Assembly (NCBI GenBank): GCA_041738285.1
Contig: JBGSQB010000090.1
Location: 10,333 to 74,332, forward strand
Reading direction: 5' to 3'
DNA: 64,000 nucleotides
Origin: SZUA-521 sp041738285
GTDB taxonomy: Bacteria; Pseudomonadota; Gammaproteobacteria; Pseudomonadales; Azotimanducaceae
In this document: positions 35,159 to 43,002 of the stretch, piece by piece
Layout of the letters: each line of letters opens with the position of its first letter
Numbering within the stretch: the first letter of the stretch is position 1
Translations under genes and position numbers: made by a program
The notes under the pieces: generated by a model
The model's input: only the letters and a program-made list of their open reading frames with translations
Database searches by the model: none
Told to the model about the DNA's origin: nothing

Positions 35159-36301
35159 TCAGCGTGCGAGAATCGTCACCCCAGACAGGCCCGGCGCACC
35201 GTAGACGTGGGTATATCCGGTCTTCAACTCGCGCGGTACCTGGCGCGCTCCACCTTCACCACGCAGTTGCACGCAGATCTCATGGACCTGGCGCAGGCCG
35301 GATGCGCCGATCGGCTCGCCATTGGCGAGACATCCGCCGTCGGTATTGACTGGCAGTTTGCCGGTAATCTCGGTGCGGCCCTCCTTGAGCCACTGCTCCT
35401 GCTCGCCGTCTTTGCAGAAGCCGTTTTCGGCCATGTGCATGATCTCGGCGCCGGACTCCGTATCCTGCAGCTGCGCCACATCGATATCGTCAGGCCCGAT
35501 GCCCGCCATTTCGAACGCCGATCGCGATGCCTTGACCGTGGGCGGCTCACCGCGCACGAGCGCCTGTGACTGGCTGAACACCTCGAAGGAACCGAACGGC
35601 CGCGTCTTCACGGCAACGGCCTTCAAGTACACCGGCTTGCGCGTGAACTGTCTCGCCTTGTCGGCGCGACACAGGATCATGGCGCAGCCACCTTCGGCGG
35701 GTGAGCAGAACATGTACTTGCGCAGCGGATCGCAGACCATTTGCGAGGTAGCAATTTCGTCGTAGGAAAGCGGCGTCTTGCGCCATGCATTGGGGTTGAG
35801 CGCTCCGTTCTTGTAGTTCTTTTCCGCGACGCGCACCAGCGCATCTTCGGTAATGCCGAAGTCGTGCATGTAGCGCTGAATCTTCATGCCGAAGAACTGC
35901 GGCGTGAGCGCAAGTCCGATGTCGCCGTACCACTTGCCGAGGCCGCTGCCTTCTGGATTGACCGTGAATGCGCCACGTGGGTGCTTGTCGAATCCCACTG
36001 CCATGCCGATATCGAACATGCCCGATTTGATCGCCATGTAAGCCGACTGCAGTGCGCTGCCACCGGTTGCACAGCCGTTGGCGACATTGATGAATTGAAG
36101 CCCGGTGAGTCCGAGCTTCGACACCATGGTGTCGGCTGCACCGGCGGCGGCGCTGCCGCCATAGGCAAAGTTCAGATCCGACCACTCGACGCCCGCGTCT
36201 TTGAGTGCAGCGCGCGCGGCGTGGACGCCTTGATCCAGACCCGAGACGCCGTCGGTGCGACCAAACGGGTGAATGCCAATGCCGATGATTGCTACGTCCA
36301 C
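35159..36301 (-). CDS. Thiolase-fold lipid-transfer protein (SCPx/Ltp2-like), atypical active site
   Basis: 380-residue thiolase superfamily protein. The nucleophile-region Cys78 is kept (NGCATGGSAL), but the usual G-H-P motif is GEPIGASG, with Glu for the catalytic His, and the second catalytic Cys of the C-terminal CxG motif is missing (YGAPGLSGV). Together with the adjacent DUF35 protein this resembles the Ltp2-ChsH2 type complexes that cleave side-chain aldol CoA esters, not true thiolases. GTG start at 36301 preceded by GGGGGG; 10 nt after the DUF35 gene. Confidence 0.88.
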   Translation of the reverse strand: MDVAIIGIGIHPFGRTDGVSGLDQGVHAARAALKDAGVEWSDLNFAYGGSAAAGAADTMVSKLGLTGLQFINVANGCATGGSALQSAYMAIKSGMFDIGMAVGFDKHPRGAFTVNPEGSGLGKWYGDIGLALTPQFFGMKIQRYMHDFGITEDALVRVAEKNYKNGALNPNAWRKTPLSYDEIATSQMVCDPLRKYMFCSPAEGGCAMILCRADKARQFTRKPVYLKAVAVKTRPFGSFEVFSQSQALVRGEPPTVKASRSAFEMAGIGPDDIDVAQLQDTESGAEIMHMAENGFCKDGEQEQWLKEGRTEITGKLPVNTDGGCLANGEPIGASGLRQVHEICVQLRGEGGARQVPRELKTGYTHVYGAPGLSGVTILAR

Positions 36302-36311
36302 TGATGCCCCC

Positions 36312-36746
36312 CTAGGCTGCGGGTTTGAAAAAGAACGCCATGACATCGTTGCCGTTGGCGTCCCGGTAGTACTTGTCGATCACCAGTTCCATCTCCATGC
36401 CGATGCGCAGGCTGGGTAGATCGTCGCATTGGATGCGCGTTTCCACGCGCGTCTCGCCCGGCAGTTCCACATAACCCACCGCGAACGGCTTGAATGTCTC
36501 TGCAGTCTCCGGACCGTTGTACGGCGGACGATTCGGCAGGAAGCTCTGCACGGTCCACGTCCACAGCGTGCCCCGCCGCGCCATTTCGATCACCTCGACG
36601 TTCTCGGCGCAACACGCGGGACAGCTCTTCTGCGCGGGAAACATCACCACGCCGCATTCGCCGCATTTGCTACCGAGCAGACGCGGGTCATTCGAGGGCC
36701 AACTGAAAAGGCCTTCAGCGATGGGAATCTGTTTGAGTGCTGACAT
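36312..36746 (-). CDS. Zn-ribbon/OB-fold protein (DUF35, ChsH2-like)
   Basis: 144-residue two-domain protein: an N-terminal rubredoxin-like zinc ribbon CGECGVVMFPAQKSCPACC (about 27-45) and a C-terminal OB fold with PFAVGYVELPGETRVETRI. Proteins of this group form complexes with thiolase-fold partners and help bind acyl-CoA. The partner gene follows after 10 nt. The promoter region upstream contains the operator-like palindrome at 36792, next to the TetR gene. Confidence 0.92.
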   Translation of the reverse strand: MSALKQIPIAEGLFSWPSNDPRLLGSKCGECGVVMFPAQKSCPACCAENVEVIEMARRGTLWTWTVQSFLPNRPPYNGPETAETFKPFAVGYVELPGETRVETRIQCDDLPSLRIGMEMELVIDKYYRDANGNDVMAFFFKPAA

Positions 36747-36791
36747 GGGTGTGCGTAACGGGCCACTGCGAAGCGGCCTTGGAGTACATCA

Positions 36792-36817
36792 CAAAACAGT
36801 CAGGCTGTCATGTTTTC
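36792..36817. promoter_or_regulatory. TetR-type operator candidate, site A
   Basis: Left arm AAAACAGTCA and a less perfect right arm TGTCATGTTTTC. The left arm is identical to site B (52047). It lies 46-71 nt upstream of the DUF35 start and overlaps the last codons of the TetR gene. Confidence 0.55.
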
Positions 36818-37506
36818 GCAGCACGCCTGCGTTTGTTCGCGACCAGACGCTTGGCGGACTCGCGGTCGATGCTGCTCAGCACGTCGGCGAACGAACGTCG
36901 CAGCTCGGTCTTGAGCCAGGTGAGCACCGAGTCGGCCACCTTGTCGGATGACCGCGTGTGCCGATTTGCCGCGAGCCCTTCGAGCAGATACAGGGTGATC
37001 AGGTTGGCCTGCTGGAAGGCCTCGGACTGAGCGAGATCGGGGAACACTTCCTTGACCAGTTCGAGCCAGGATTTGTCGAACTCGCGAATCGCCGGAATCA
37101 GTACCTGGGCCAGTTCCGCGTCGGTGCGAGAGGCGACCTGCAATTCGTGAAATACGACGAAGTATCGGGTGTTGAGCTGCGCCCAGTAGGCGTCGATTCC
37201 TTCTTCGATCCGGCTGTGTACGGCATCGGATTGAACGACGTCCTCTTCGACCAGAAAGAGTTCCAGTCGTCGCTGATTGAGATAGCCGACGGTTGCGTTG
37301 ATGAGATCGGCACGGGACGGGAAGTGATGCAGCATCGCGCCGCGTGACACGCCCGCTTCGGTCGCGATCTTTTCCGTAGTGGTATTGTTGTAGCCGAACT
37401 CGTAGAAGCAACGGATCGCGGCATCGAGGATGCCGTTACGCGTGTTTTCGCTCTTGGTCTGCTGCCAGGTCTTGGTCGAGTCGCCTGACCGCGTGGAACG
37501 CGCCAT
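36808..37506 (-). CDS. TetR/AcrR-family transcriptional regulator
   Basis: 232 residues. The N-terminal helix-turn-helix (about 20-66) reads GILDAAIRCFYEFGYNNTT then ATEAGVSRGAMLHHFPSR; an all-alpha ligand-binding domain follows. It stands directly upstream of the DUF35-thiolase-hydrolase operon on the same strand (61-nt gap holding site A) and divergent from the ThuA gene. It probably represses fatty-acyl or isoprenoid catabolism and is released by a CoA ester or ligand (inference). ATG 37506 is chosen over upstream extensions because it gives the normal N-terminus. Confidence 0.92.
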   Translation of the reverse strand: MARSTRSGDSTKTWQQTKSENTRNGILDAAIRCFYEFGYNNTTTEKIATEAGVSRGAMLHHFPSRADLINATVGYLNQRRLELFLVEEDVVQSDAVHSRIEEGIDAYWAQLNTRYFVVFHELQVASRTDAELAQVLIPAIREFDKSWLELVKEVFPDLAQSEAFQQANLITLYLLEGLAANRHTRSSDKVADSVLTWLKTELRRSFADVLSSIDRESAKRLVANKRRRAAKT

Positions 37507-37549
37507 GTGTGTCACTCCCGTTGCTGCTCGATTGTAAGGGGGATAGCCG

Positions 37550-38386
37550 ATGACCGACAAAACAGAAGTACTCCTGATCACAAAAGGCCACCCGTATCAG
37601 CGCGATGCCCTCGCGCGCCTGTTCGACGACCTGTCTGGTGTGAATTGGACGCAGGTGGAGAACCCCGCTGCCGAAGCGTTTTTCGAGCCGAAGCTCGCGG
37701 CGCCCTACGACGCCTTCGTCTTCTATGATATTCCGGGCTTGCGGTTCGGGCCCAAGGGGCCGCAGAGCTCGCCACCGTCTTCGCGCACCGTCGAAAACCT
37801 GACGGCGTTACTCGAGCGCGGCTTTGGCATGGTGTTTCTGCATCATGCAATCGCCGGATGGCCCGCCTGGCCGGAATATTCGGAGATCATCGGCGGCCGT
37901 TTCCTTTACCTGCCGGCGATGATGCGCGGTTCTGCGCGCCAGGATTCGGGATATCGACATCAAGTGACACATCGGGTGGAGGTGCTCGCGGATCATCCCG
38001 TCACCGCCGGCGTCGACCCCGTATTCACGATCACCGACGAGTTGTATCTGTACGAGGTGTACGAAGACAGCGTGGTGCCATTGTTGCGCAGCGACTACGC
38101 ATTCGTGCGTGACAACTTCTACTCCGCCGCGCTTGCGGTACGCGACGGCAAGATGTTCGCCAACGAAGGCTGGGAACATGCGCCGGGCAGCAATCTCATC
38201 GGTTGGGTGAAGCACTATCGAAACAGTCCCATCGTCTACCTGCAGTGCGGCGACGACCCGGTTGCCTACGGCAATCCGCACTTCCAGCGACTGCTGGCCA
38301 ACGCGATCGGATGGGTCAGCAGCGACGACGCGAAAGCATGGGCGCGTAGTCGCAATGAGCAGTCACAGGGGAGAAGTGAGGCATGA
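37550..38386 (+). CDS. ThuA-domain protein (trehalose-utilisation-like), first copy
   Basis: 278-residue class-I glutamine-amidotransferase-like fold of the ThuA family. Recognisable segments: VLLITKGHPYQRDALARL, FVFYDIPGLRFG, GFGMVFLHHAIAGWP, ITDELYLYEVYED and WVKHYRNSPIVYLQCGDDP near the end. ThuA proteins act in sugar or sugar-derivative utilisation, usually without a proven reaction. The last 4 nt overlap the sulfotransferase gene (ATGA). Only moderately similar to the other ThuA protein at 58204. Confidence 0.9.
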   Translation: MTDKTEVLLITKGHPYQRDALARLFDDLSGVNWTQVENPAAEAFFEPKLAAPYDAFVFYDIPGLRFGPKGPQSSPPSSRTVENLTALLERGFGMVFLHHAIAGWPAWPEYSEIIGGRFLYLPAMMRGSARQDSGYRHQVTHRVEVLADHPVTAGVDPVFTITDELYLYEVYEDSVVPLLRSDYAFVRDNFYSAALAVRDGKMFANEGWEHAPGSNLIGWVKHYRNSPIVYLQCGDDPVAYGNPHFQRLLANAIGWVSSDDAKAWARSRNEQSQGRSEA

Positions 38387-39012
38387 CGTTGGAAGTGATC
38401 GGGGCAGGTTTCGGTCGAACCGGTACGTTGTCGCTCAAGTTCGCATTGGAAAAGCTCGGATTCTCCAAGTGCTACCACATGATGGAAGTGATCGCTCATC
38501 CCGACCATGCGCAGCGGTGGCGCGATGCGTTTCATGGAGAGGCGGTCGATTGGGATGCGATGTTCGCCGGCTACCGGGCGGCGGTCGACTGGCCATCGTG
38601 CAACTGGTGGCAGGAACTCGCCGAGTACTACCCGGACGCGAAGGTCATTCTGAGCACTCGTGACCCTGGGCGCTGGTATGCGAGCGTTCGCGACACGATC
38701 TATGCATCCACGCGCGATGCGCTATCGTCGCCGGATCCATCGGTTCGTGCCCGCGGCCAATGGGCGGACGAACTCATCTGGCAGCACACCTTCAATGGCC
38801 GCATGGACGACGAAGCGCACGTGATCGAGGTGATGAAACGCCATGAGGCGCAGGTAGAGCGCACGATCGCCAAGGGGCGATTGCTGGTGTTCGAGGCGGT
38901 GTCCGGGTGGGAGCCGCTGTGCGAGTTCCTGAACGTACCAGTTCCGGACGAGCCCTACCCGCGGGTCAACACGACCGAAGAGTTCCTGGCCCGCACGCGA
39001 CGCGCGGACTGA
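38383..39012 (+). CDS. P-loop sulfotransferase-family protein
   Basis: 209 residues. The N-terminal PAPS-binding-like loop is GAGFGRTGTLSLKFALEKLG (7-26), followed by WWQELAEYYPDAKVILSTRD, in which the Arg of S-T-R-D matches the 3'-phosphate-binding segment. A Sulfotransfer_4-like protein, so it may transfer sulfate to a hydroxyl of a small molecule or lipid; some members have no proven activity. It is translationally coupled to the ThuA gene. A degenerate palindromic element follows right after the stop. Confidence 0.85.
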   Translation: MTLEVIGAGFGRTGTLSLKFALEKLGFSKCYHMMEVIAHPDHAQRWRDAFHGEAVDWDAMFAGYRAAVDWPSCNWWQELAEYYPDAKVILSTRDPGRWYASVRDTIYASTRDALSSPDPSVRARGQWADELIWQHTFNGRMDDEAHVIEVMKRHEAQVERTIAKGRLLVFEAVSGWEPLCEFLNVPVPDEPYPRVNTTEEFLARTRRAD

Positions 39013-39018
39013 AATGAG

Positions 39019-39055
39019 CGGGGACAGTTTACGTGTTCAGGTTCACTGTCCTCTA
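39019..39055. repeat. GGGACAGTT-type element, copy 3 (short, degenerate)
   Basis: CGGGGACAGTTTACGTGTTC faces CACTGTCCTCTA with almost no loop. It shares GGGACAGTTTAC-GTTCAGG with copy 4. The terminal CTA forms the TAG stop (39053-39055) of the VOC gene on the minus strand. Confidence 0.65.
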
Positions 39056-39901
39056 TGTGGCCATCACCCGAGCGGGGTAGCCTGACCATGACCAGGCATG
39101 GGTCGTGCGGCTGACGCCGATCATGAGGCCCCCGGTCGCGCGTGGGTGAATGAACAACACATCGTTGTCTTCGTCGCTGCCGGTCCAGTCCTTGGGCGCG
39201 AGTTGCTTCAATCGATCGCGCAGCTCTGGCAGGCGATCGGTCTCCGCGTAGCACATGTACAGGCACGGTCCAAACTTCTGCAGGTAGCGGCCCATGGTCT
39301 TGGTGCCATCGTGTGGGTTGATGGATTCGATGCGGTGCAGCGCCTCGGGGTTGAACAGCGTCAGCGTGCCCCGGTATCCGAACGTGTCGGACGCGATCGG
39401 CACGAAGTGGCGTGGATCGAGCCCGAACAGCGACGCGAACCGCGCCGTCGCGGCGCGGGGGTCGTCGGTCAGGTGGGTCACTTCATAGAGGTTCTGCAGC
39501 AGGCCGACACGTCGCCGTTGCGCAGACTGAGAGATGACGACCGATAAACCTGCTATGCCGAGCCGTTTGGCGCACACGTAGTGCTGCTCCGGGCCGATGG
39601 TGGTGGTGACGATCCCCTCTTCGGCGAGTCGCCGCCGCACGCCATGGATGTTGCGCGTGGCGACGCCGGCCGCGAACGGACCACCACGGCGGCTGGCAAG
39701 GTGGTCTTCGACGGCGCCGGGACCTTTGGGTTCGAGGATCTCGATCAGCGCGTCGCCCACGCGCACGACATATCGGTGCGCATTCAGCGCGTCCACCGTG
39801 TCGGTGTGTTCAACGGCCGCGTCGAGCAGTTCAGTCAGACGTGCGGCAGTCGCACCTGCGTCGCGCGCAGTGATCAGTACGCGATCGATTCGAGTCAGCA
39901 T
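39053..39901 (-). CDS. VOC/glyoxalase-like protein
   Basis: 282 residues built of two vicinal-oxygen-chelate-like modules: the first begins with RIDRVLITARDAGATAARLTE, the second with NLYEVTHLTDDPRAATARF and FGLDPRHFVPI. A His in VTHLTDD and a Glu late in the chain may bind metal, but the first module lacks the usual His at the start. Function unknown; related proteins are annotated as glyoxalase-like or extradiol-dioxygenase-fold. Its stop lies in the palindromic element. Single gene. Confidence 0.75.
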   Translation of the reverse strand: MLTRIDRVLITARDAGATAARLTELLDAAVEHTDTVDALNAHRYVVRVGDALIEILEPKGPGAVEDHLASRRGGPFAAGVATRNIHGVRRRLAEEGIVTTTIGPEQHYVCAKRLGIAGLSVVISQSAQRRRVGLLQNLYEVTHLTDDPRAATARFASLFGLDPRHFVPIASDTFGYRGTLTLFNPEALHRIESINPHDGTKTMGRYLQKFGPCLYMCYAETDRLPELRDRLKQLAPKDWTGSDEDNDVLFIHPRATGGLMIGVSRTTHAWSWSGYPARVMAT

Positions 39902-39940
39902 GGCATCCTCCCCAGGACGTCCTCAACACTACCCGAACGC

Positions 39941-40981
39941 TCATGCGCCGCCCAGCTGATCTGCCAGCCGGATGAGCACATCGCGGGTATCGTCGAAGGA
40001 TAGACATGCGTCTGTAACGCTCTGCCCGTACGTCAGGGTCCCGCGGAGATCCTGGCGGCCTCCCGTCAGATGACTTTCGATCATCACGGCCCGGATCGGC
40101 GCGTGAGTCGCCTCGATCTGCGTCGCGATGGACGACACCACGTCGCGTTGGCGCAGGGGATCCTTGTCGCTGTTGCCGTGACTCGCATCGACCATCAGCC
40201 GTGCTGGCAGTTCGGCGCGTTCGAGCAGTGCTACCGCCGCACGCACGGCATCGGCGCCGTAGTTGGGGCCCGTTTCGCTGCCGCCACGCAACACGAGATG
40301 ACAGTAGGGGTTGCCAGCGGTTTCGAGAATCGCGGGTGCACCTTCCTTGGTCAGTGAGGGAAACAGATGGCGCGAGCCTCCGGCGAGGATCGCGTCAACG
40401 GCGACCTGAACATTGCCGTCGGTTCGATTCTTGATGCCCACCGGCATCGACAGGCCCGAAGCGAGTTCGCGATGGATCTGGCTTTCTGCCGTGCGGGCGC
40501 CGATCGCGCCCCAGCTCACGAGGTCGGTGTAGAACTGGCCGAAGGTCGTGTCGAGGAACTCGGTGGCCGCGGGAAGTCCGCGCGCGGCCACGTCGGCTAG
40601 CAGCTGGCGCGCCAGGCGCAGGCCCGTGTTGATGCGATAGGAGCCATCCAGATCGGGATCGTTGATGAGTCCCTTCCAGCCGACCGTCGTGCGCGGCTTC
40701 TCGAAGTAGACGCGCATCACGAGATACAGGCGGTCCTTCAGTTCGTCGGCGAGGCGGCTCAACCTGTCGGCGTATTCGAGCGCTGCGTGCGGGTCGTGGA
40801 TGGAACACGGGCCGACCACGACCGCGAGTCGGGCATCCACCCCATCGAGGATCGCTTCGAGGCAGCGACGTCCGTCTTCGACAGTTGCTCGAGCGGCTGC
40901 GGTCAGTGGAATCTCTTCGTGCAGGATGGCGGGTGCCAGGAGCGGGCGAACCCGGACGATTCGCAGGTCATCCGTGTGCAC
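39941..40981 (-). CDS. aroG: 3-deoxy-7-phosphoheptulonate (DAHP) synthase, class I
   Basis: 346 residues. Condenses phosphoenolpyruvate and erythrose 4-phosphate, the first step of the shikimate pathway. Diagnostic segments: VVGPCSIHDPHAALEYADRL, KPRTTVGWKGLINDPDLDGS, WGAIGARTAES, FPSLTKEGAPAILETAGNP and the metal-site region VDASHGNSDKDP. The length matches the Tyr/Phe/Trp-sensitive AroFGH type. Ends 30 nt before the ArsR gene begins on the same strand; the two are probably read separately. Confidence 0.96.
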   Translation of the reverse strand: MHTDDLRIVRVRPLLAPAILHEEIPLTAAARATVEDGRRCLEAILDGVDARLAVVVGPCSIHDPHAALEYADRLSRLADELKDRLYLVMRVYFEKPRTTVGWKGLINDPDLDGSYRINTGLRLARQLLADVAARGLPAATEFLDTTFGQFYTDLVSWGAIGARTAESQIHRELASGLSMPVGIKNRTDGNVQVAVDAILAGGSRHLFPSLTKEGAPAILETAGNPYCHLVLRGGSETGPNYGADAVRAAVALLERAELPARLMVDASHGNSDKDPLRQRDVVSSIATQIEATHAPIRAVMIESHLTGGRQDLRGTLTYGQSVTDACLSFDDTRDVLIRLADQLGGA

Positions 40982-41011
40982 GTGGCACCTCGTCGGTGAG
41001 GCTGCCGCGCG

Positions 41012-41329
41012 TCAGGCGCACGTGAGTTGCCCGCAGGTCCCCTGACAGCAGTCCTCGGTGAGGAATTGAAGTAGCGCGTTCATGCGCTCGAAGTTTGGTC
41101 GGCAGATGAGCGCCCGACCCTGACGCTCCTGATCGATCAGTCCCTGTGCCACCAGTTGTGCGATGTGATGCGATAGGGTGGAGGCCGCAATCCCGAGGCG
41201 GGTCTGGATGCGCCCCACCGGTAAACCGTCGCTGCCGGCCTTCACCAGCAGTCGAAAGATCGTCAGGCGCGTGTCGTTGCCGAGACTCTCCAGGCAACGG
41301 GCGGCATCGTCCAGTTTGAGCATAGCCAT
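41012..41329 (-). CDS. arsR: ArsR/SmtB-family metal(loid)-responsive repressor
   Basis: 105 residues with a winged helix: recognition segment LGIAASTLSHHIAQLVAQGL (44-63). The C-terminal tail DCCQGTCGQLTC holds four Cys residues, a likely thiolate binding site for arsenite or cadmium; in this family the ligand site varies. Transcribed divergently from the CadI-GNAT fusion gene, with ATTTCG-based palindromes in between (41355-41371, 41383-41402) as operator candidates. Release by metal(loid) would derepress the fusion gene. Confidence 0.92.
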   Translation of the reverse strand: MAMLKLDDAARCLESLGNDTRLTIFRLLVKAGSDGLPVGRIQTRLGIAASTLSHHIAQLVAQGLIDQERQGRALICRPNFERMNALLQFLTEDCCQGTCGQLTCA

Positions 41330-41354
41330 TATTATTTCGAATCCTCTAGAAATA

Positions 41355-41371
41355 ACGAAATGATATTTCGT
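41355..41371. promoter_or_regulatory. ArsR operator candidate 1
   Basis: ACGAAAT-GAT-ATTTCGT, a perfect 7-bp inverted repeat, 26 nt upstream of arsR. Confidence 0.65.
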
Positions 41372-41382
41372 CGGCTCAGTTC

Positions 41383-41402
41383 ATTTCGATAGTATTCGAA
41401 AT
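41383..41402. promoter_or_regulatory. ArsR operator candidate 2
   Basis: ATTTCGAT-AGTA-TTCGAAAT, a 7-of-8 inverted repeat made from the same ATTTCG half-site, 27 nt before the ATG of the fusion gene and probably overlapping its promoter. Confidence 0.65.
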
Positions 41403-41429
41403 CAAATCAACGCATCAAGGAGATGCATC

Positions 41430-42320
41430 ATGCGATTGCAACTGGCGATCAACGTCAAAGATCTGGACGCAGCCATCGAGTTCTACACCCGGGCGTTCGG
41501 TGTGGCGCTCAACAAACGCGAGCCGGGCTATGCGAATCTGGTTCTCGAAAAACCGCCCGTGAAACTCGTGCTGTTTGAAAATCCGACCGCTGTCAATCAG
41601 CTCAATCATGTCGGTTTCGAAGTATTCGACGATGCCCAGGTCGAAGAAGCAGCGCAGCGTCTGAGTGCTGCGAACGTTGCAATTCAGAGGCAGGACTCTG
41701 AAGTGTGCTGCTTCGCCAAGCAGAACAAGGTGATCAGCTATGATCCCGACGGGATCATGTGGGAGTGGTATCGCGTGCTGGAAGACTCGAAAACGTTCTT
41801 CGCCGAGCCTGACAGACGACGCGTCGGCGCGCAGTTGTTGCGGATGACGAGTCAGATCCGCTCGGCACGCGCCAGCGATGTCGAGCGGCTCACCGAGATC
41901 GCGATTGCGGCCAAGTCACATTGGGGGTACTCGAAGACGTTCATTGAGGCGTGCCGTGCGGAACTGACGGTCACGGCGCGCGACGTGTCGAGACTGACGG
42001 TGGCGGTTGCCGAGTGCGATGGAACAGCAGTCGCGTTCAGCGCAATCGAGTGGCTCGCGGATAGCCGCGCAGAGCTCGATGCGCTATTCGTTGATCCTGC
42101 CTTCATCGGTCATGGGATCGGTCGCGCCCTCACGGCCGATCTCCTCGCGGTTGCGGCCGCGCGAGGCGTTCACACGATCGAGATACAAGCAGATCCGAAC
42201 GCGGCGGGGTTCTACGAGGCCATGGGCGCGCGCCGTGTCGGCGAGCGCGTGAGTGCAAGCATTCCCGGTCGCATGCTGCCGCTGTATGAATTAGCCGTGT
42301 CGGCGCCTACCGAAGTTTGA
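41430..42320 (+). CDS. CadI/ArsI-family VOC metalloenzyme fused to a GNAT acetyltransferase
   Basis: 296 residues in one uninterrupted frame. Residues 1-130 are an ArsI/CadI-type VOC domain with His60 (LNHVGFEV), the vicinal Cys93-Cys94 (EVCCFAKQNK) and Glu112 (MWEWY). The first His ligand of ArsI is Gln4 here, as in CadI-like proteins. Residues 140-290 are a GNAT domain: IRSARASD, KSHWGYSK, DALFVDPAFIGHGIGRALTAD, DPNAAGFYEAMGARR. ArsI cleaves the carbon-arsenic bond of trivalent organoarsenicals; CadI is cadmium-induced. Strong AAGGAGAT before ATG 41430. Controlled by the divergent ArsR gene. Modification of an organoarsenical or metal-stress product is inferred. Confidence 0.88.
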   Translation: MRLQLAINVKDLDAAIEFYTRAFGVALNKREPGYANLVLEKPPVKLVLFENPTAVNQLNHVGFEVFDDAQVEEAAQRLSAANVAIQRQDSEVCCFAKQNKVISYDPDGIMWEWYRVLEDSKTFFAEPDRRRVGAQLLRMTSQIRSARASDVERLTEIAIAAKSHWGYSKTFIEACRAELTVTARDVSRLTVAVAECDGTAVAFSAIEWLADSRAELDALFVDPAFIGHGIGRALTADLLAVAAARGVHTIEIQADPNAAGFYEAMGARRVGERVSASIPGRMLPLYELAVSAPTEV

Positions 42321-42426
42321 ATTGCGTCACACATTGACGTATCTGGGGCGTCGAATCCTCGCCAGGTCACAGCACGCTGTTGGTAGGTTCACGAAACTGA
42401 CGGTGACCCTTCGTCACGTGACCCCA

Positions 42427-43002
42427 ATGGCTCGATGGAACGAGGACGGGTTCACCGGACTCATCACGCCGCACCTCGATCGAATGTACCGGCTGGCCTA
42501 TCGCCTGGCGGGCCGGCGCGCTGATGCCGAAGACCTGCTGCAGGACGTGCTCTCGAAGCTCTATGAGCGGCGCGCCGAACTGAGCAGTATTCGGGCGCTT
42601 GCACCCTATCTTGGGCGCGTGCTCTACAACCAGTTCATCGACGATCGCCGTCGCTACGGGCGTCTGCCCATCAAGCTGGTTGGTTCCACCGACGTTGCGA
42701 CGATTGCGGAGGCGCGTGCGCGCGGACCCGAAGCGCAGGCGGTACAAGCGCAAGTCGACGCCGGTGTGACACAGGCGCTGGCCCGGCTCTCGGAAGCGCA
42801 TCGCGTGGTCGTTCTGCTGGCGGACTCGGAAGGCTATTCGCTTCCGGAAATCGAAGCTTTGACCGGTATCGCTCTGGGCACGCTGAAGTCGAGGCTCCAT
42901 CGAGCCCGGGCGCGCCTGCGAGAAATTCTCGGATCCGATAAAACCCTTTCGGCCAATCCATCGTTGAAGCCCGTGGAAGGAGCGAAAAGCGATGCCTTGT
43001 AA
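42427..43002 (+). CDS. ECF-type RNA polymerase sigma factor
   Basis: About 191 residues with a sigma-2 domain (FTGLITPHLDRMYRLAYRLA; ADAEDLLQDVLSKLYERR), a linker, and a sigma-4 helix-turn-helix (LPEIEALTGIALGTLKSRLH). It directs polymerase to a small stress or extracytoplasmic regulon. The start at 42427 is the first ATG that gives a normal ECF N-terminus; GTG codons at 42403 and 42418 are alternatives, and no strong ribosome site is visible. It overlaps the anti-sigma gene by 11 nt. Confidence 0.88.
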   Translation: MARWNEDGFTGLITPHLDRMYRLAYRLAGRRADAEDLLQDVLSKLYERRAELSSIRALAPYLGRVLYNQFIDDRRRYGRLPIKLVGSTDVATIAEARARGPEAQAVQAQVDAGVTQALARLSEAHRVVVLLADSEGYSLPEIEALTGIALGTLKSRLHRARARLREILGSDKTLSANPSLKPVEGAKSDAL

